Shown: piece by piece, positions 1-6,648 of the stretch
Layout: the number at the start of each line of letters is the position of its first letter
How positions within the stretch are numbered: the stretch's first letter is position 1
DNA from: an uncultured Clostridia bacterium
GTDB taxonomy: Bacteria > Bacillota > Clostridia > TANB77 > CAG-508
Reading direction: 5' to 3'
Assembly (NCBI GenBank): GCA_947167965.1
Contig: CAMVJW010000008.1
Location: 1 to 61,964 of the forward strand
DNA: 61,964 bases
The notes under the pieces: generated by a model
What the model was told of the DNA's origin: nothing
The model's database searches: none
Seen by the model: the letters and a program-made list of their open reading frames with translations, nothing else
Position numbers and translations under genes: made by a program

Positions 1-65
1 TAAATATTTAATAAAATTATAAGAATTTTATTTATATAAGTAAATGGATGTAAATAGCACAAAAT

Positions 66-111
66 AAAAAGCCTCCTAAATATCTTTACGGAAGCATTTA
101 TTAGGCTTTTT
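66..111. terminator. bidirectional hairpin with TTACGGAA apex
   Basis: A nine-base stem (AAAAAGCCT at 66-74, AGGCTTTTT at 103-111) closes a long loop that contains the motif TTACGGAA (86-93). T-runs exist on both strands. It lies downstream of veg on the minus strand and is one of five intergenic hairpins in the window with the same apex. The rest of 1-282 is AT-rich and shows no gene. Confidence 0.5.
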
Positions 112-282
112 ATTATTATTAAATTAAGTTATTATTACATTTTTGTTGCAGATTGGTGATTTTGTTAGGGAATTCTTGTTTTGAGCTTGAATTATTTCTA
201 CACTATCTTTTTTATATACTATCAGTATATTTGCAGATTTTGTTTGTATTTTTAATTATCACTTGTTTTCTATAATTTTTTG

Positions 283-314
283 CAAAAAAAAATCTGTCCT
301 AATTTCTAGAACAG
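283..314 (-). terminator. intrinsic terminator after veg
   Basis: On the minus strand an eight-pair stem (307-314 with 294-301, one G-T pair) closes a five-base loop and is followed by a run of Ts (283-292). It starts 19 bases after the veg stop codon, so it is the natural end of that transcript. Confidence 0.8.
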
Positions 315-332
315 CATTTTTATTATTTAATT

Positions 333-632
333 TTATAATTTTAATCTTTTCTTTTTAGTAGGTTCTGCTGGAGGTATTAATGGACAATATGTATTGTCGG
401 CATTTAAAACTTGAACTTCAACTGTTCTAGTTAAAATATCTGTATAACTGTATGTTGCATTTCTAGCACCTTCATTATATTTTACAGTAAATATATTTGA
501 ATATACTTTATCTATTGTTGCTTCTTTTTCAAAGGATTTATTTCTTCCTAATGACCCTTTTACAATTATCTTTTGTCCAATTTTGTCAATTATGTTTGAT
601 TTTAAGTTCATAATGTCTGTCGAATAAATCAT
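333..632 (-). CDS. veg: Veg family protein
   Basis: A 99-residue protein with the Veg (DUF1021) signature: an IGQKIIVKG segment, a GRNKS basic turn, the FTVKY strand and the closing YSYTDILTRTVEV motif. In Bacillus subtilis Veg is a short, strongly expressed protein linked to stimulation of biofilm matrix genes; its role here is inferred. The start is the ATG at 632, preceded at eight bases by GAGGG; the GTG nine bases further upstream overlaps that ribosome site and is less likely. The C-terminus runs about 20 residues beyond the usual length, with a Pro-rich then Lys-rich tail. In Firmicutes veg usually neighbours yabG; here yabG is 2.3 kb away on the same strand, with other DNA inserted between. 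Confidence 0.85.
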   Translation of the reverse strand: MIYSTDIMNLKSNIIDKIGQKIIVKGSLGRNKSFEKEATIDKVYSNIFTVKYNEGARNATYSYTDILTRTVEVQVLNADNTYCPLIPPAEPTKKKRLKL

Positions 633-772
633 TAATATCACCCTCTAATATAAATTATGTTTGAATTATAGCATTTAGGGATGATATTGTCAAAAGCAGT
701 CTCCTGTAGTTAATTCCTTGTATCTTAGTATTTTCAACATTTTCAAAGTCTATTTTGTAAATATTACGCTTT

Positions 773-813
773 TATTACAATTATGTAACAAAATTGTAAT
801 ATTTTGTTACATA
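773..813. repeat. overlapping alternative inverted repeats
   Basis: TATGTAACAAAAT (782-794) and ATTTTGTTACATA (801-813) form a perfect 13-base inverted repeat with a six-base spacer. A second, overlapping pair, ATTACAATT and AATTGTAAT (about 775-783 and 792-800), would compete with it. The region 633-952 upstream of veg otherwise contains no gene. It may be an operator or the end of a lost element. Confidence 0.6.
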
Positions 814-952
814 ATGTTCTTTTCTCTTGTAATCCATTATCCACTACTTTAGGTATTTACTTCATATTCGAAACTCCTCTTTCTTATATATTATATAGAT
901 AATATATGGCATTTTTTCTTTAAAATCAATATTTTGTTTTAATTGATATCTT

Positions 953-992
953 AAAAATGAACATTTGCAAAATTTTACAAATGTTCATTTTT
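953..992. terminator. hairpin, probably bidirectional terminator
   Basis: AAAAATGAACATTTG (953-967) pairs perfectly with CAAATGTTCATTTTT (978-992) around a ten-base loop. On the minus strand it lies directly after the stop codon (997-999) of the membrane-anchor remnant, so it probably ended that lost gene. Confidence 0.7.
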
Positions 993-996
993 ACTG

Positions 997-1150
997 TTAA
1001 GCTTTTTTCTTTAAATAGATTCCAGCTCCTATCATCATTATTCCTAGTATAATTAGTATATTTATTAATCCTTTTTATAACAAAAACGTACTTTTACTAA
1101 GAATTTCTAAATCTGTTGGTTATTAAATAAAATATTTAAATAAACATTGT
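997..1150 (-). pseudogene. C-terminal remnant of a membrane-anchored surface protein
   Basis: Read on the minus strand, about 24 codons before the stop at 997-999 encode a hydrophobic segment (ILIILGIMMIGAGIYL) followed by KKKA. This is the typical transmembrane helix and basic tail of a wall- or membrane-anchored protein. The frame closes upstream with a stop codon just before this segment, and no start or sorting motif remains. I read it as the 3' end of a deleted surface-protein gene. The stretch 1151-1297 shows nothing recognisable. Confidence 0.5.
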
Positions 1151-1297
1151 CCTAAATAATGGATTGTACTGAATCTTACAGCTTCTAAGCAACTTTTTAC
1201 AATGAGTTTATAAGTGTTATACAATTTTTCTACCAATTTTATATAAAAATTTTTTCCCTAACTGTCCATGTTTACTTTTTATAATACCTAAAGGCAC

Positions 1298-2611
1298 CTA
1301 TTTAATGCAGAATGCGGCATATAAAGGAATTGATTTAATGTTGTTCTCATATCCAAAATTTCTAGTTGAAAATCTTATGGCATATTTTGGTTTAAATTCG
1401 TTTATATATATATTTAAACTTACAGATTTTACATTATTGCCACTTTTCACTTCTATTGGTATTATTCCGTCATCATTACTATATAATGCAAAATCAATTT
1501 CAGCATTTCTTTCAGAAGTCCAATAATAAAGTGATTCACCTTTTGATACTAATTCTTGTGCAATATAATTTTCAGTAATTGCTCCTTTATATATAAAAGT
1601 TCTATCCAACATAATATCAGGGTATTTGATTTCACTCATATTTGTAAGAATTCCTACATCACTTAAATATATCTTAAACATGTCTTCATCTATGTAAACT
1701 TTTAGTGGAATTTCCATTCTTTTTGATTTATGATTTATTAAAACTAGTTTAGATGCATTAAGCCAATCTATAGCGCTTTCATATTTCCTTTTTCTTGCAT
1801 TCTCATCTTTTGGATCTATTAAACTATATTTAAAATTTTTTTTATCTTTTGCTAGTTGTCCGGGAATATTTTTATATACCTTTTCAATTTTAGCTGCTTC
1901 TAATTCACTTGTTACATATTTTTTCATATCAGCTATATATGAATCCTTAATATCTTGAATAATATGAGAATCAAATTTTAATACATCTAAGTCGTTTTCC
2001 ACAAAATTATTTATAGCCTCTGGCATCCCTCCTATGCATAAATATTGTCTATATAATGTAATTGCTTGTTCATGTGCATAATCTGGCATGGGGCTCATGT
2101 TTGAATAACATTCTTTAATTTTGTTTCTTAGTATTTCCTTTCCAGTGGCAAGTAAAAATTCTTCAAAGTTCATCGGATACATATATTCCATTCTAACTTT
2201 TCCAACTGGAAACGATCCTTTAAATCTATTAATTTTGACACCTAGTAAACTACCTGCACATATTATTTTGTATTTTTTTTCAGATTCGTTAAAATATTTT
2301 AGTGAAACTATGCAGTTTTCACTCTCTTGAACTTCATCAAAAAATATTAGTGTTTTTTCAATATCTATTTTTTTCCCAATATATAATTCTAATTCACTTA
2401 TAATTTTTTCATCATCTATTGTTTTTTCGAATATATTTTTAACTTCTTTATTTTTTTCTAAATTAAAATATAAATACTCATCAAAATTATTTTTACCAAA
2501 TTTATCGATTATAAAAGTTTTTCCAATTTGCCTTGCACCTACAACCATTAATGGTTTTTTCATACCGGATTCTTTCCAATTTTGTAAAGTATTTTCAAAA
2601 AATCTATGCAT
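1298..2611 (-). CDS. AAA ATPase with DUF4143 (ATP-binding protein)
   Basis: A 437-residue protein of the AAA_14/DUF4143 family. Walker A is GARQIGKT (residues 25-32), Walker B is LIFFDEVQ (about 88-95), followed by a sensor-like IICAGSLLG segment. A C-terminal DUF4143 region carries a nuclease-like pattern (EIDFAL, then IPIEVKSG). These proteins are common in gut anaerobes, often as single mobile genes; their biochemical role is not established. It sits alone between veg and yabG, with its own ribosome site (GGAGG) and a good promoter just upstream. This suggests a later insertion into the conserved veg-yabG neighbourhood. Full length, no damage seen. Confidence 0.88.
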   Translation of the reverse strand: MHRFFENTLQNWKESGMKKPLMVVGARQIGKTFIIDKFGKNNFDEYLYFNLEKNKEVKNIFEKTIDDEKIISELELYIGKKIDIEKTLIFFDEVQESENCIVSLKYFNESEKKYKIICAGSLLGVKINRFKGSFPVGKVRMEYMYPMNFEEFLLATGKEILRNKIKECYSNMSPMPDYAHEQAITLYRQYLCIGGMPEAINNFVENDLDVLKFDSHIIQDIKDSYIADMKKYVTSELEAAKIEKVYKNIPGQLAKDKKNFKYSLIDPKDENARKRKYESAIDWLNASKLVLINHKSKRMEIPLKVYIDEDMFKIYLSDVGILTNMSEIKYPDIMLDRTFIYKGAITENYIAQELVSKGESLYYWTSERNAEIDFALYSNDDGIIPIEVKSGNNVKSVSLNIYINEFKPKYAIRFSTRNFGYENNIKSIPLYAAFCIK

Positions 2612-2633
2612 TATAATTCCTCCATTCTATATA

Positions 2634-2662
2634 ATTTTATCATATATTTTAAAACAAATCAA
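2634..2662 (-). promoter_or_regulatory. promoter of the DUF4143 ATPase
   Basis: On the minus strand a -35 TTGATT (2657-2662) is separated by 17 bases from a -10 TAAAAT (2634-2639), about 20 bases upstream of the GGAGG ribosome site of the ATPase gene. Confidence 0.6.
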
Positions 2663-2670
2663 TAATTATC

Positions 2671-2721
2671 GCCACTTTTTGCAGGTATCTTTTGATAAAT
2701 ATTGCCACTTTTTACAGGTAT
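2671..2721. repeat. two 18-base direct repeats
   Basis: GCCACTTTTTGCAGGTAT at 2671-2688 recurs at 2704-2721 with one difference (A for G), a 33-base period. Their spacing resembles the subterminal repeats at ends of IS21-type elements, but no transposase is attached, so this is only a suggestion. Confidence 0.55.
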
Positions 2722-2743
2722 TTTTTTAATAATCAATAAATAT

Positions 2744-2768
2744 CCCCCCGCTTAGCCGGGGTTTTTTT
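2744..2768 (+). terminator. GC-rich plus-strand terminator without a gene
   Basis: A C-run and G-run (CCCC at 2746-2749, GGGG at 2758-2761) form a stem around a short GC-TTA-GC helix with one bulged C, followed by seven Ts (2762-2768). It points along the plus strand, but no plus-strand gene precedes it. It is probably left from a deleted or transferred segment. Confidence 0.65.
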
Positions 2769-2806
2769 ACTCGTAACGCCTAAAAAGCTATGTTACAAGC
2801 ATATTC

Positions 2807-2878
2807 CAAAACTTCCTTCATTTTATATTATCTTTATGTGTCGAATCATATTGATTTTATATTATGAAGGGAGTTTTG
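2807..2878. repeat. 15-base inverted repeat
   Basis: CAAAACTTCCTTCAT (2807-2821) is matched by ATGAAGGGAGTTTTG (2864-2878) with one G-T-compatible mismatch; 42 bases lie between. A direct repeat TTTTATATTAT sits just inside both arms. It could be the two ends of a very small non-coding element. A further CCGGC/GCCGG hairpin follows near 2909-2921. Confidence 0.5.
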
Positions 2879-2941
2879 TCTACTACAACGCTAAAGCCTA
2901 CCCTACTACCGGCATAGCCGGAAGATTATTTACATTCAAAC

Positions 2942-2965
2942 TAAAAACCAGGTATTAAAACCTGG
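2942..2965 (-). terminator. yabG terminator overlapping its stop codon
   Basis: On the minus strand CCAGGT and ACCTGG (2960-2965 and 2948-2953) pair around a loop holding the yabG stop codon TAA (2955-2957), followed by TTTTT. Confidence 0.75.
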
Positions 2966-3764
2966 CCTTTATATTTAAAAATCTTTCTTTTTCCCGGTTA
3001 GCTCCAATTCCACCAATTCCTCTTGTTCCATCACGTAAATTATCTTCTAAGTCTTCAATTGATACATACTTATAATTTTCTGTAATAGCAAGTTTAGTCG
3101 CTACAATTAATGGATCTAGAATGTCAATAAGAATTCTTGCTGGAGATGAAGCAAAATTTGCACCTGCTGATATCAATGCCTCAAAATAACTTTGACATGC
3201 CCCAGCAAATATTGCTAAATCAGAATTATTATATCTATCAAATCTTCTAGCTTCTTTAACAGTTGCAACAAAGTATTTGGAATTTCTATAATTATATAAA
3301 TCATAAAATCCATATCCTTTTTTTATCATTCCATCATGACCTGTAACAACTAAAATATCTGGTTTATAATATTGTAATAAAGTATAAACTATTTTTGGTT
3401 GTTTATATTCTGGTATATTTTTTACTATAGCATTTATGCCCATTCTGCTGTAATATCTAATAGATTTTTGACTATATTTTTTATCTCCATCTAAATGTAA
3501 AATTCTTCCGGTCTTGACTACTGTTTTATTCCTATTTTCTTCTAATTTTAAATGTCCTTCTAGTTCTTTTTGCTTTTTTACTATGTCTTTTTTATCAATT
3601 AATTCTAAATCACTAATATCACTATCAGCAATTATTCTTTCAAACACTCCCTCCAATATTACATTATTTTTATTAGTTATGTCTTTAATTATAAAAAATA
3701 TATCTTTATTGTATGATATTCTCCCGACTATGTCTCCATTTCTTAATCTTTTCATAATATTCAC
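2955..3764 (-). CDS. yabG: sporulation-specific protease YabG
   Basis: A 269-residue protein matching YabG, a cysteine-type protease that processes spore coat and SASP-related proteins during late sporulation. Family blocks visible: GRILHLDGD, the central PDILVVTGHDG, FAGACQSYFEA with the likely catalytic Cys, GANFASSPARILI, LDPLIVATK, and a GIGGIG tail. The length is near the family norm. The extreme N-terminus shows the small beta-rich domain of the family. It marks the organism as a spore former or a recent descendant of one. In relatives yabG lies beside veg; here the two are split by the ATPase gene. The terminator overlaps the stop codon. Confidence 0.93.
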   Translation of the reverse strand: MNIMKRLRNGDIVGRISYNKDIFFIIKDITNKNNVILEGVFERIIADSDISDLELIDKKDIVKKQKELEGHLKLEENRNKTVVKTGRILHLDGDKKYSQKSIRYYSRMGINAIVKNIPEYKQPKIVYTLLQYYKPDILVVTGHDGMIKKGYGFYDLYNYRNSKYFVATVKEARRFDRYNNSDLAIFAGACQSYFEALISAGANFASSPARILIDILDPLIVATKLAITENYKYVSIEDLEDNLRDGTRGIGGIGANREKERFLNIKARF

Positions 3765-3820
3765 CTCTCACAGGCTAATATTATTATATGTCGAAAGATG
3801 TCTAATTGTGAGAATAATAC

Positions 3821-3857
3821 AAAAAAATAACCTATCAATTATCATTTTTGATAGGTT
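3821..3857 (-). terminator. terminator of the DUF3990/DUF3791 cassette
   Basis: On the minus strand AACCTATCAA (3848-3857) pairs with TTGATAGGTT (3829-3838), followed by a run of seven Ts. It lies six bases after the stop of the last cassette gene. Confidence 0.8.
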
Positions 3858-3862
3858 TTAAT

Positions 3863-4066
3863 TTATATTTGTTTTTCTGAAATAAGAACATCTATATCCT
3901 TATATGCATTTTCAATTGCCTCTTGATGATATATTTCATACATATCATACACTTTATTTGTTAAATTCAGTTTATCTAGTATATTTAAAACTTCATCTGC
4001 TCTAATGTTTTTATATGCTGCATAGTTTTCAATTAAGTAAATAAAAAAATCCATTTCTTTAGACAT
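3863..4066 (-). CDS. DUF3791 family small protein
   Basis: A 67-residue protein beginning MSKEMDFFIYLIENYA, which is the DUF3791 signature; all-helical by appearance, with the conserved YDMYEIYHQE segment. DUF3791 genes are typically found next to DUF3990 genes, as here, and are of unknown function. A plausible role is an immunity or antitoxin partner for the ADP-ribosyltransferase-like DUF3990 protein (inference). It is the third gene of a tight minus-strand cassette, 12 bases after the middle gene, and ends just before a terminator. Confidence 0.8.
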   Translation of the reverse strand: MSKEMDFFIYLIENYAAYKNIRADEVLNILDKLNLTNKVYDMYEIYHQEAIENAYKDIDVLISEKQI

Positions 4067-4078
4067 TTCAATTGCCTC

Positions 4079-4324
4079 CTAATTCATTCTCAAACAACTT
4101 GAAGATTGTGGCGTTCCTGTTATTTGTTCACATTCCCACATTTCAAATATAGCAGGACATCCAAAATCCCACATTTCCAAATTTATATTTGATATCATTC
4201 TATAAGTTTTTGAATTCAAAAACTTTCTAAATGCCTCCATATATGTGTAATTATATTTTTCTACTATCATTTTTACAACTTCTTTATCATAATAATCTAA
4301 AAAAAGTGACATATACTCTCTCAT
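4079..4324 (-). CDS. small DUF3990/DUF3791-associated protein
   Basis: An 81-residue protein, not named by me, that I recognise as the usual middle partner of DUF3990-DUF3791 cassettes. It has a YYDKEVVKMI helix, a SKTYRMISNINLEMWDFG core and an aromatic FEMWECEQITG end. Its start codon overlaps the stop of the DUF3990 gene by four bases (ATGA), so the two are translationally coupled. Function unknown; stoichiometric expression with the upstream protein suggests a complex. Confidence 0.7.
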   Translation of the reverse strand: MREYMSLFLDYYDKEVVKMIVEKYNYTYMEAFRKFLNSKTYRMISNINLEMWDFGCPAIFEMWECEQITGTPQSSSCLRMN

Positions 4325-4800
4325 ATTTCAATTGCCTCCATAAATCTTAAAAATTCCAAACTCTTATCGGTTTTAAACACAACTTGGTCTTTTAATTTTT
4401 GAGGTAATAGTCTTTTTATTGTTTCATCTTCATCATAATCGCCACGTAGATATAATGTAATTACTGGCATTGTATTATCATTTGCTACTGGTCCTATAAT
4501 TATATCATAAGTTAAGTCATTAATAATGCTTTTTCTATTTCTTGCTACAAATTGTAACCATTCTTTACTTGCAAAATCAAAACTTAGTATTGATAAACTA
4601 TCCATATCATTTTCTGAAATTTCAAAAACTGATATAACTGCTTTTCCATTTTCTCTTCTTTTAGTTGTTGATTTTGCCCATTTTTTAGCCTGCTCAAAAT
4701 CTGTGGTTAAATAGAATCCAATTCCAAAGTCTAAAAATCTTCCACTATCAATAATTCTTGGTTTTTCAACTTTTACGTTACTTCCATGAAATAGTTTCAT
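4321..4800 (-). CDS. DUF3990 family protein, ADP-ribosyltransferase-like
   Basis: A 159-residue protein with the DUF3990 pattern: LFHGSNVKVEKPRI near the N-terminus, FLDFGIGFYLTTDFEQAKKW, and YDIIIGPVAND in the middle. The HGS, FGxGFYLTTD and later acidic segments resemble the NAD-binding pocket of ADP-ribosyltransferases, so an NAD-dependent modifying enzyme or toxin is a reasonable inference. The start is the ATG at 4800 with GGAGG five bases away; an upstream ATG at 4812 lies inside that ribosome site. It heads a three-gene cassette placed between yqeY and yabG and may share the yqeY transcript. Confidence 0.78.
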   Translation of the reverse strand: MKLFHGSNVKVEKPRIIDSGRFLDFGIGFYLTTDFEQAKKWAKSTTKRRENGKAVISVFEISENDMDSLSILSFDFASKEWLQFVARNRKSIINDLTYDIIIGPVANDNTMPVITLYLRGDYDEDETIKRLLPQKLKDQVVFKTDKSLEFLRFMEAIEI

Positions 4801-4844
4801 TGTTCCCTCCAAATATTGTAAAGTTATATAATTTATATATTTTT

Positions 4845-5285
4845 TTATCCAAGCAATTCTTTTACAACTTCATTTATTGTTCTTCCATCTGCAGCAGCAC
4901 CAATTTTAGCTTTTGCTTCTTTCATAACAATTCCCATATCTTTCATTGAAGTTGCTCCTGTACTTTTAATAACTTCTTCAACTATTGCCTTAATTTCTTC
5001 CTTTGATAATTGTTTTGGTAAATAATTACTTAAAATCTCTATTTCTCTATTTGTTTGATCTATTAAATCTTGTCTTCCACCTTTTTCAAAATCTTTAATT
5101 GCATCTTTCTTGCCTTTTACTTCTTTTGCTATTATTTCAATAATTTTGTCGTCATCTACTTCTATTCCTTTATCTTTTTCAATTTGTAAAATTGCAGCTC
5201 TTACCATTTGAACTGTATCTTTTTTAACACTATCTTTTTCTTTCATTGCATCCTTTAAATCTTGCATTAATTTTTCTTTTAACAT
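4845..5285 (-). CDS. yqeY: GatB/YqeY domain protein
   Basis: A 146-residue protein of the GatB/YqeY family, related to the tail domain of the tRNA amidotransferase subunit GatB. It has the N-terminal LKEKLMQDLKDAMK helix, a Lys-rich middle with KGKKDAIKDFEKGGR, the YLPKQLSKEEI motif, and a C-terminal DGRTINEVVKELL. The exact role of stand-alone YqeY is not settled; tRNA-related binding is assumed. Start taken at 5285, preceded by GGGAGG at a normal distance; the same frame is open 24 codons further upstream but overlaps the preceding small gene. It follows tatD and a 48-residue gene in the same direction. Confidence 0.92.
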   Translation of the reverse strand: MLKEKLMQDLKDAMKEKDSVKKDTVQMVRAAILQIEKDKGIEVDDDKIIEIIAKEVKGKKDAIKDFEKGGRQDLIDQTNREIEILSNYLPKQLSKEEIKAIVEEVIKSTGATSMKDMGIVMKEAKAKIGAAADGRTINEVVKELLG

Positions 5286-5301
5286 AATAAAACCTCCCTT
5301 T

Positions 5302-5448
5302 TTATTCTTCCTCTTTTTTCTCATCATTTTCTTTTTTATTTTCTTCTGTAGTTTCAAATCCTTTTCCAGTTTTTTTCAAAATTCCGTTTATAGATTCCAT
5401 TATATCTTCTAAACTTTCATCAAAATTTTCTAATTTGTGCTCAAGCAT
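5302..5448 (-). CDS. small acidic/basic hypothetical protein
   Basis: A 48-codon frame, ATG at 5448-5446 and TAA at 5302-5304, two bases after the tatD stop and 16 bases before the yqeY start. GAGGAG inside the end of tatD lies at a suitable distance, which supports translation. The protein starts MLEHKLENFDESLEDIMES, has a single amphipathic helix, and ends in a run of Glu and Lys. Not recognised; it could be a tiny structural or regulatory protein coupled to tatD. Confidence 0.55.
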   Translation of the reverse strand: MLEHKLENFDESLEDIMESINGILKKTGKGFETTEENKKENDEKKEEE

Positions 5449-5450
5449 TT

Positions 5451-6236
5451 TTATTCATCTCCTCTCAAAAACAACTTTTTAGCATTTTTATATGTTATAT
5501 TTGCTATTTTTTCTTCTGTTTCTCCTTTAAATTCTGCAATCTTTTTAACTATATATTTTAAATTACTAGAATCATTTCTAGTTCCTCTAAGTGGTTCTGG
5601 AGCTAAATATGGTGAATCTGTTTCAATTAGTATTCTTTCTAATGGTACAATTTGTACTATTTTTTCTGCATTTTTAGAGTTTTTAAAAGTACACGTTCCT
5701 CCAAATCCAATATATAAACCTGCTTCTAATCCATGTCTTACAAGTTCTGTATTAAATGGGCAACAATGTAGTACTCCACTATTTTCAATTTTGTTATTTC
5801 TAATAATAGATATTGTATCATCTATTGAGTCTCTTGTATGAATTGATACAGGAAGCTTCAATTCATTTGCAATTTCTATTTGCTTTACAAATGCTTTTTT
5901 TTGTAATTCTATATTTTCCTTATTCCAATAATAGTCTAATCCTATCTCTCCTATAGCTACTATTTTTTTACTTGTTTTATATAATTCCATAATTTTATCA
6001 ATAGTTATCCACATTTCTTCTTCAGTTTGTGGAATTTCTTCAGGATGAAGACCAATGCTTGCATATATAAAATCATGTTTTTCTGCAATTTCAATTACTT
6101 TTTTTGATGTAATTAAATCACATCCTATATCTATACACTTTGTTACTCCTGCATTATATATTTTTTTTATTATTTCTTCTCTATCTAAATCGAATTTTTC
6201 ATCATCTATATGCATATGAGAATCAAAATATTCCAT
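5451..6236 (-). CDS. tatD: TatD family metal-dependent hydrolase
   Basis: A 261-residue TatD-type TIM-barrel nuclease (YabD/YcfH group). Metal ligands are visible in order: the HMHID motif at residues 6-10, GEIGLDYYW around 97-105, IHTRDS in the middle, LHCCPFN, and the closing IETDSPYLAPEPLRG. TatD proteins act as 3'-5' exonucleases or peptide/nucleotide hydrolases in DNA repair. Full length. It begins eight bases after the acpS stop with GGGGG as ribosome site, and is followed immediately by the small gene and yqeY, forming one minus-strand unit. Confidence 0.95.
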   Translation of the reverse strand: MEYFDSHMHIDDEKFDLDREEIIKKIYNAGVTKCIDIGCDLITSKKVIEIAEKHDFIYASIGLHPEEIPQTEEEMWITIDKIMELYKTSKKIVAIGEIGLDYYWNKENIELQKKAFVKQIEIANELKLPVSIHTRDSIDDTISIIRNNKIENSGVLHCCPFNTELVRHGLEAGLYIGFGGTCTFKNSKNAEKIVQIVPLERILIETDSPYLAPEPLRGTRNDSSNLKYIVKKIAEFKGETEEKIANITYKNAKKLFLRGDE

Positions 6237-6244
6237 TTTTCCCC

Positions 6245-6619
6245 CTATTTATATAAAACTGTAACATTCGCTACAGCATAATTCTTACAATGTGACAAAC
6301 TTACATCTATATTTTCTATATTATCATTTTCTAAGAAATTAATCTTAACTTGTGGTCTCCCATTTTTATCATTAGTTGTTTCAATATCCTTCCATGAAAT
6401 TGAATATTTATTATCTACTTCCTCAGATAGTGCTTTAAATACAGCTTCTTTTGCACAAAATCTTGCAGCATAATGTTCAAATTTATTTTTTGCCTTTTTT
6501 TCACAATAATCAATTTCATTTTGAGTAAAAACTTTTAATAAAAAAGCATCTCCTAAACTTTCAATGCTTTTTTTTATTCTATCTATTTCTATAATGTCTA
6601 TTCCACATTTTATCTTCAT
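6245..6619 (-). CDS. acpS: holo-[acyl-carrier-protein] synthase
   Basis: A 124-residue AcpS-type phosphopantetheinyl transferase, which loads the 4'-phosphopantetheine arm from coenzyme A onto acyl carrier protein for fatty acid synthesis. The family motifs are clear: GIDIIEIDRI at the start with the magnesium-binding Asp, the FCAKEAVFKAL helix with its Glu, and the SLSHCKNYA segment near the end. Length is normal. It lies upstream of tatD and downstream of an unknown membrane protein, all in the same direction. Confidence 0.95.
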   Translation of the reverse strand: MKIKCGIDIIEIDRIKKSIESLGDAFLLKVFTQNEIDYCEKKAKNKFEHYAARFCAKEAVFKALSEEVDNKYSISWKDIETTNDKNGRPQVKINFLENDNIENIDVSLSHCKNYAVANVTVLYK

Positions 6620-6648
6620 TAAATAATCAATCCCTTTTTACTATATAA

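Noticed and set aside
2671..2721. Possible CRISPR array from repeated 18-base units
   Set aside because: Only two copies, spacing of 15 bases, and no cas gene.
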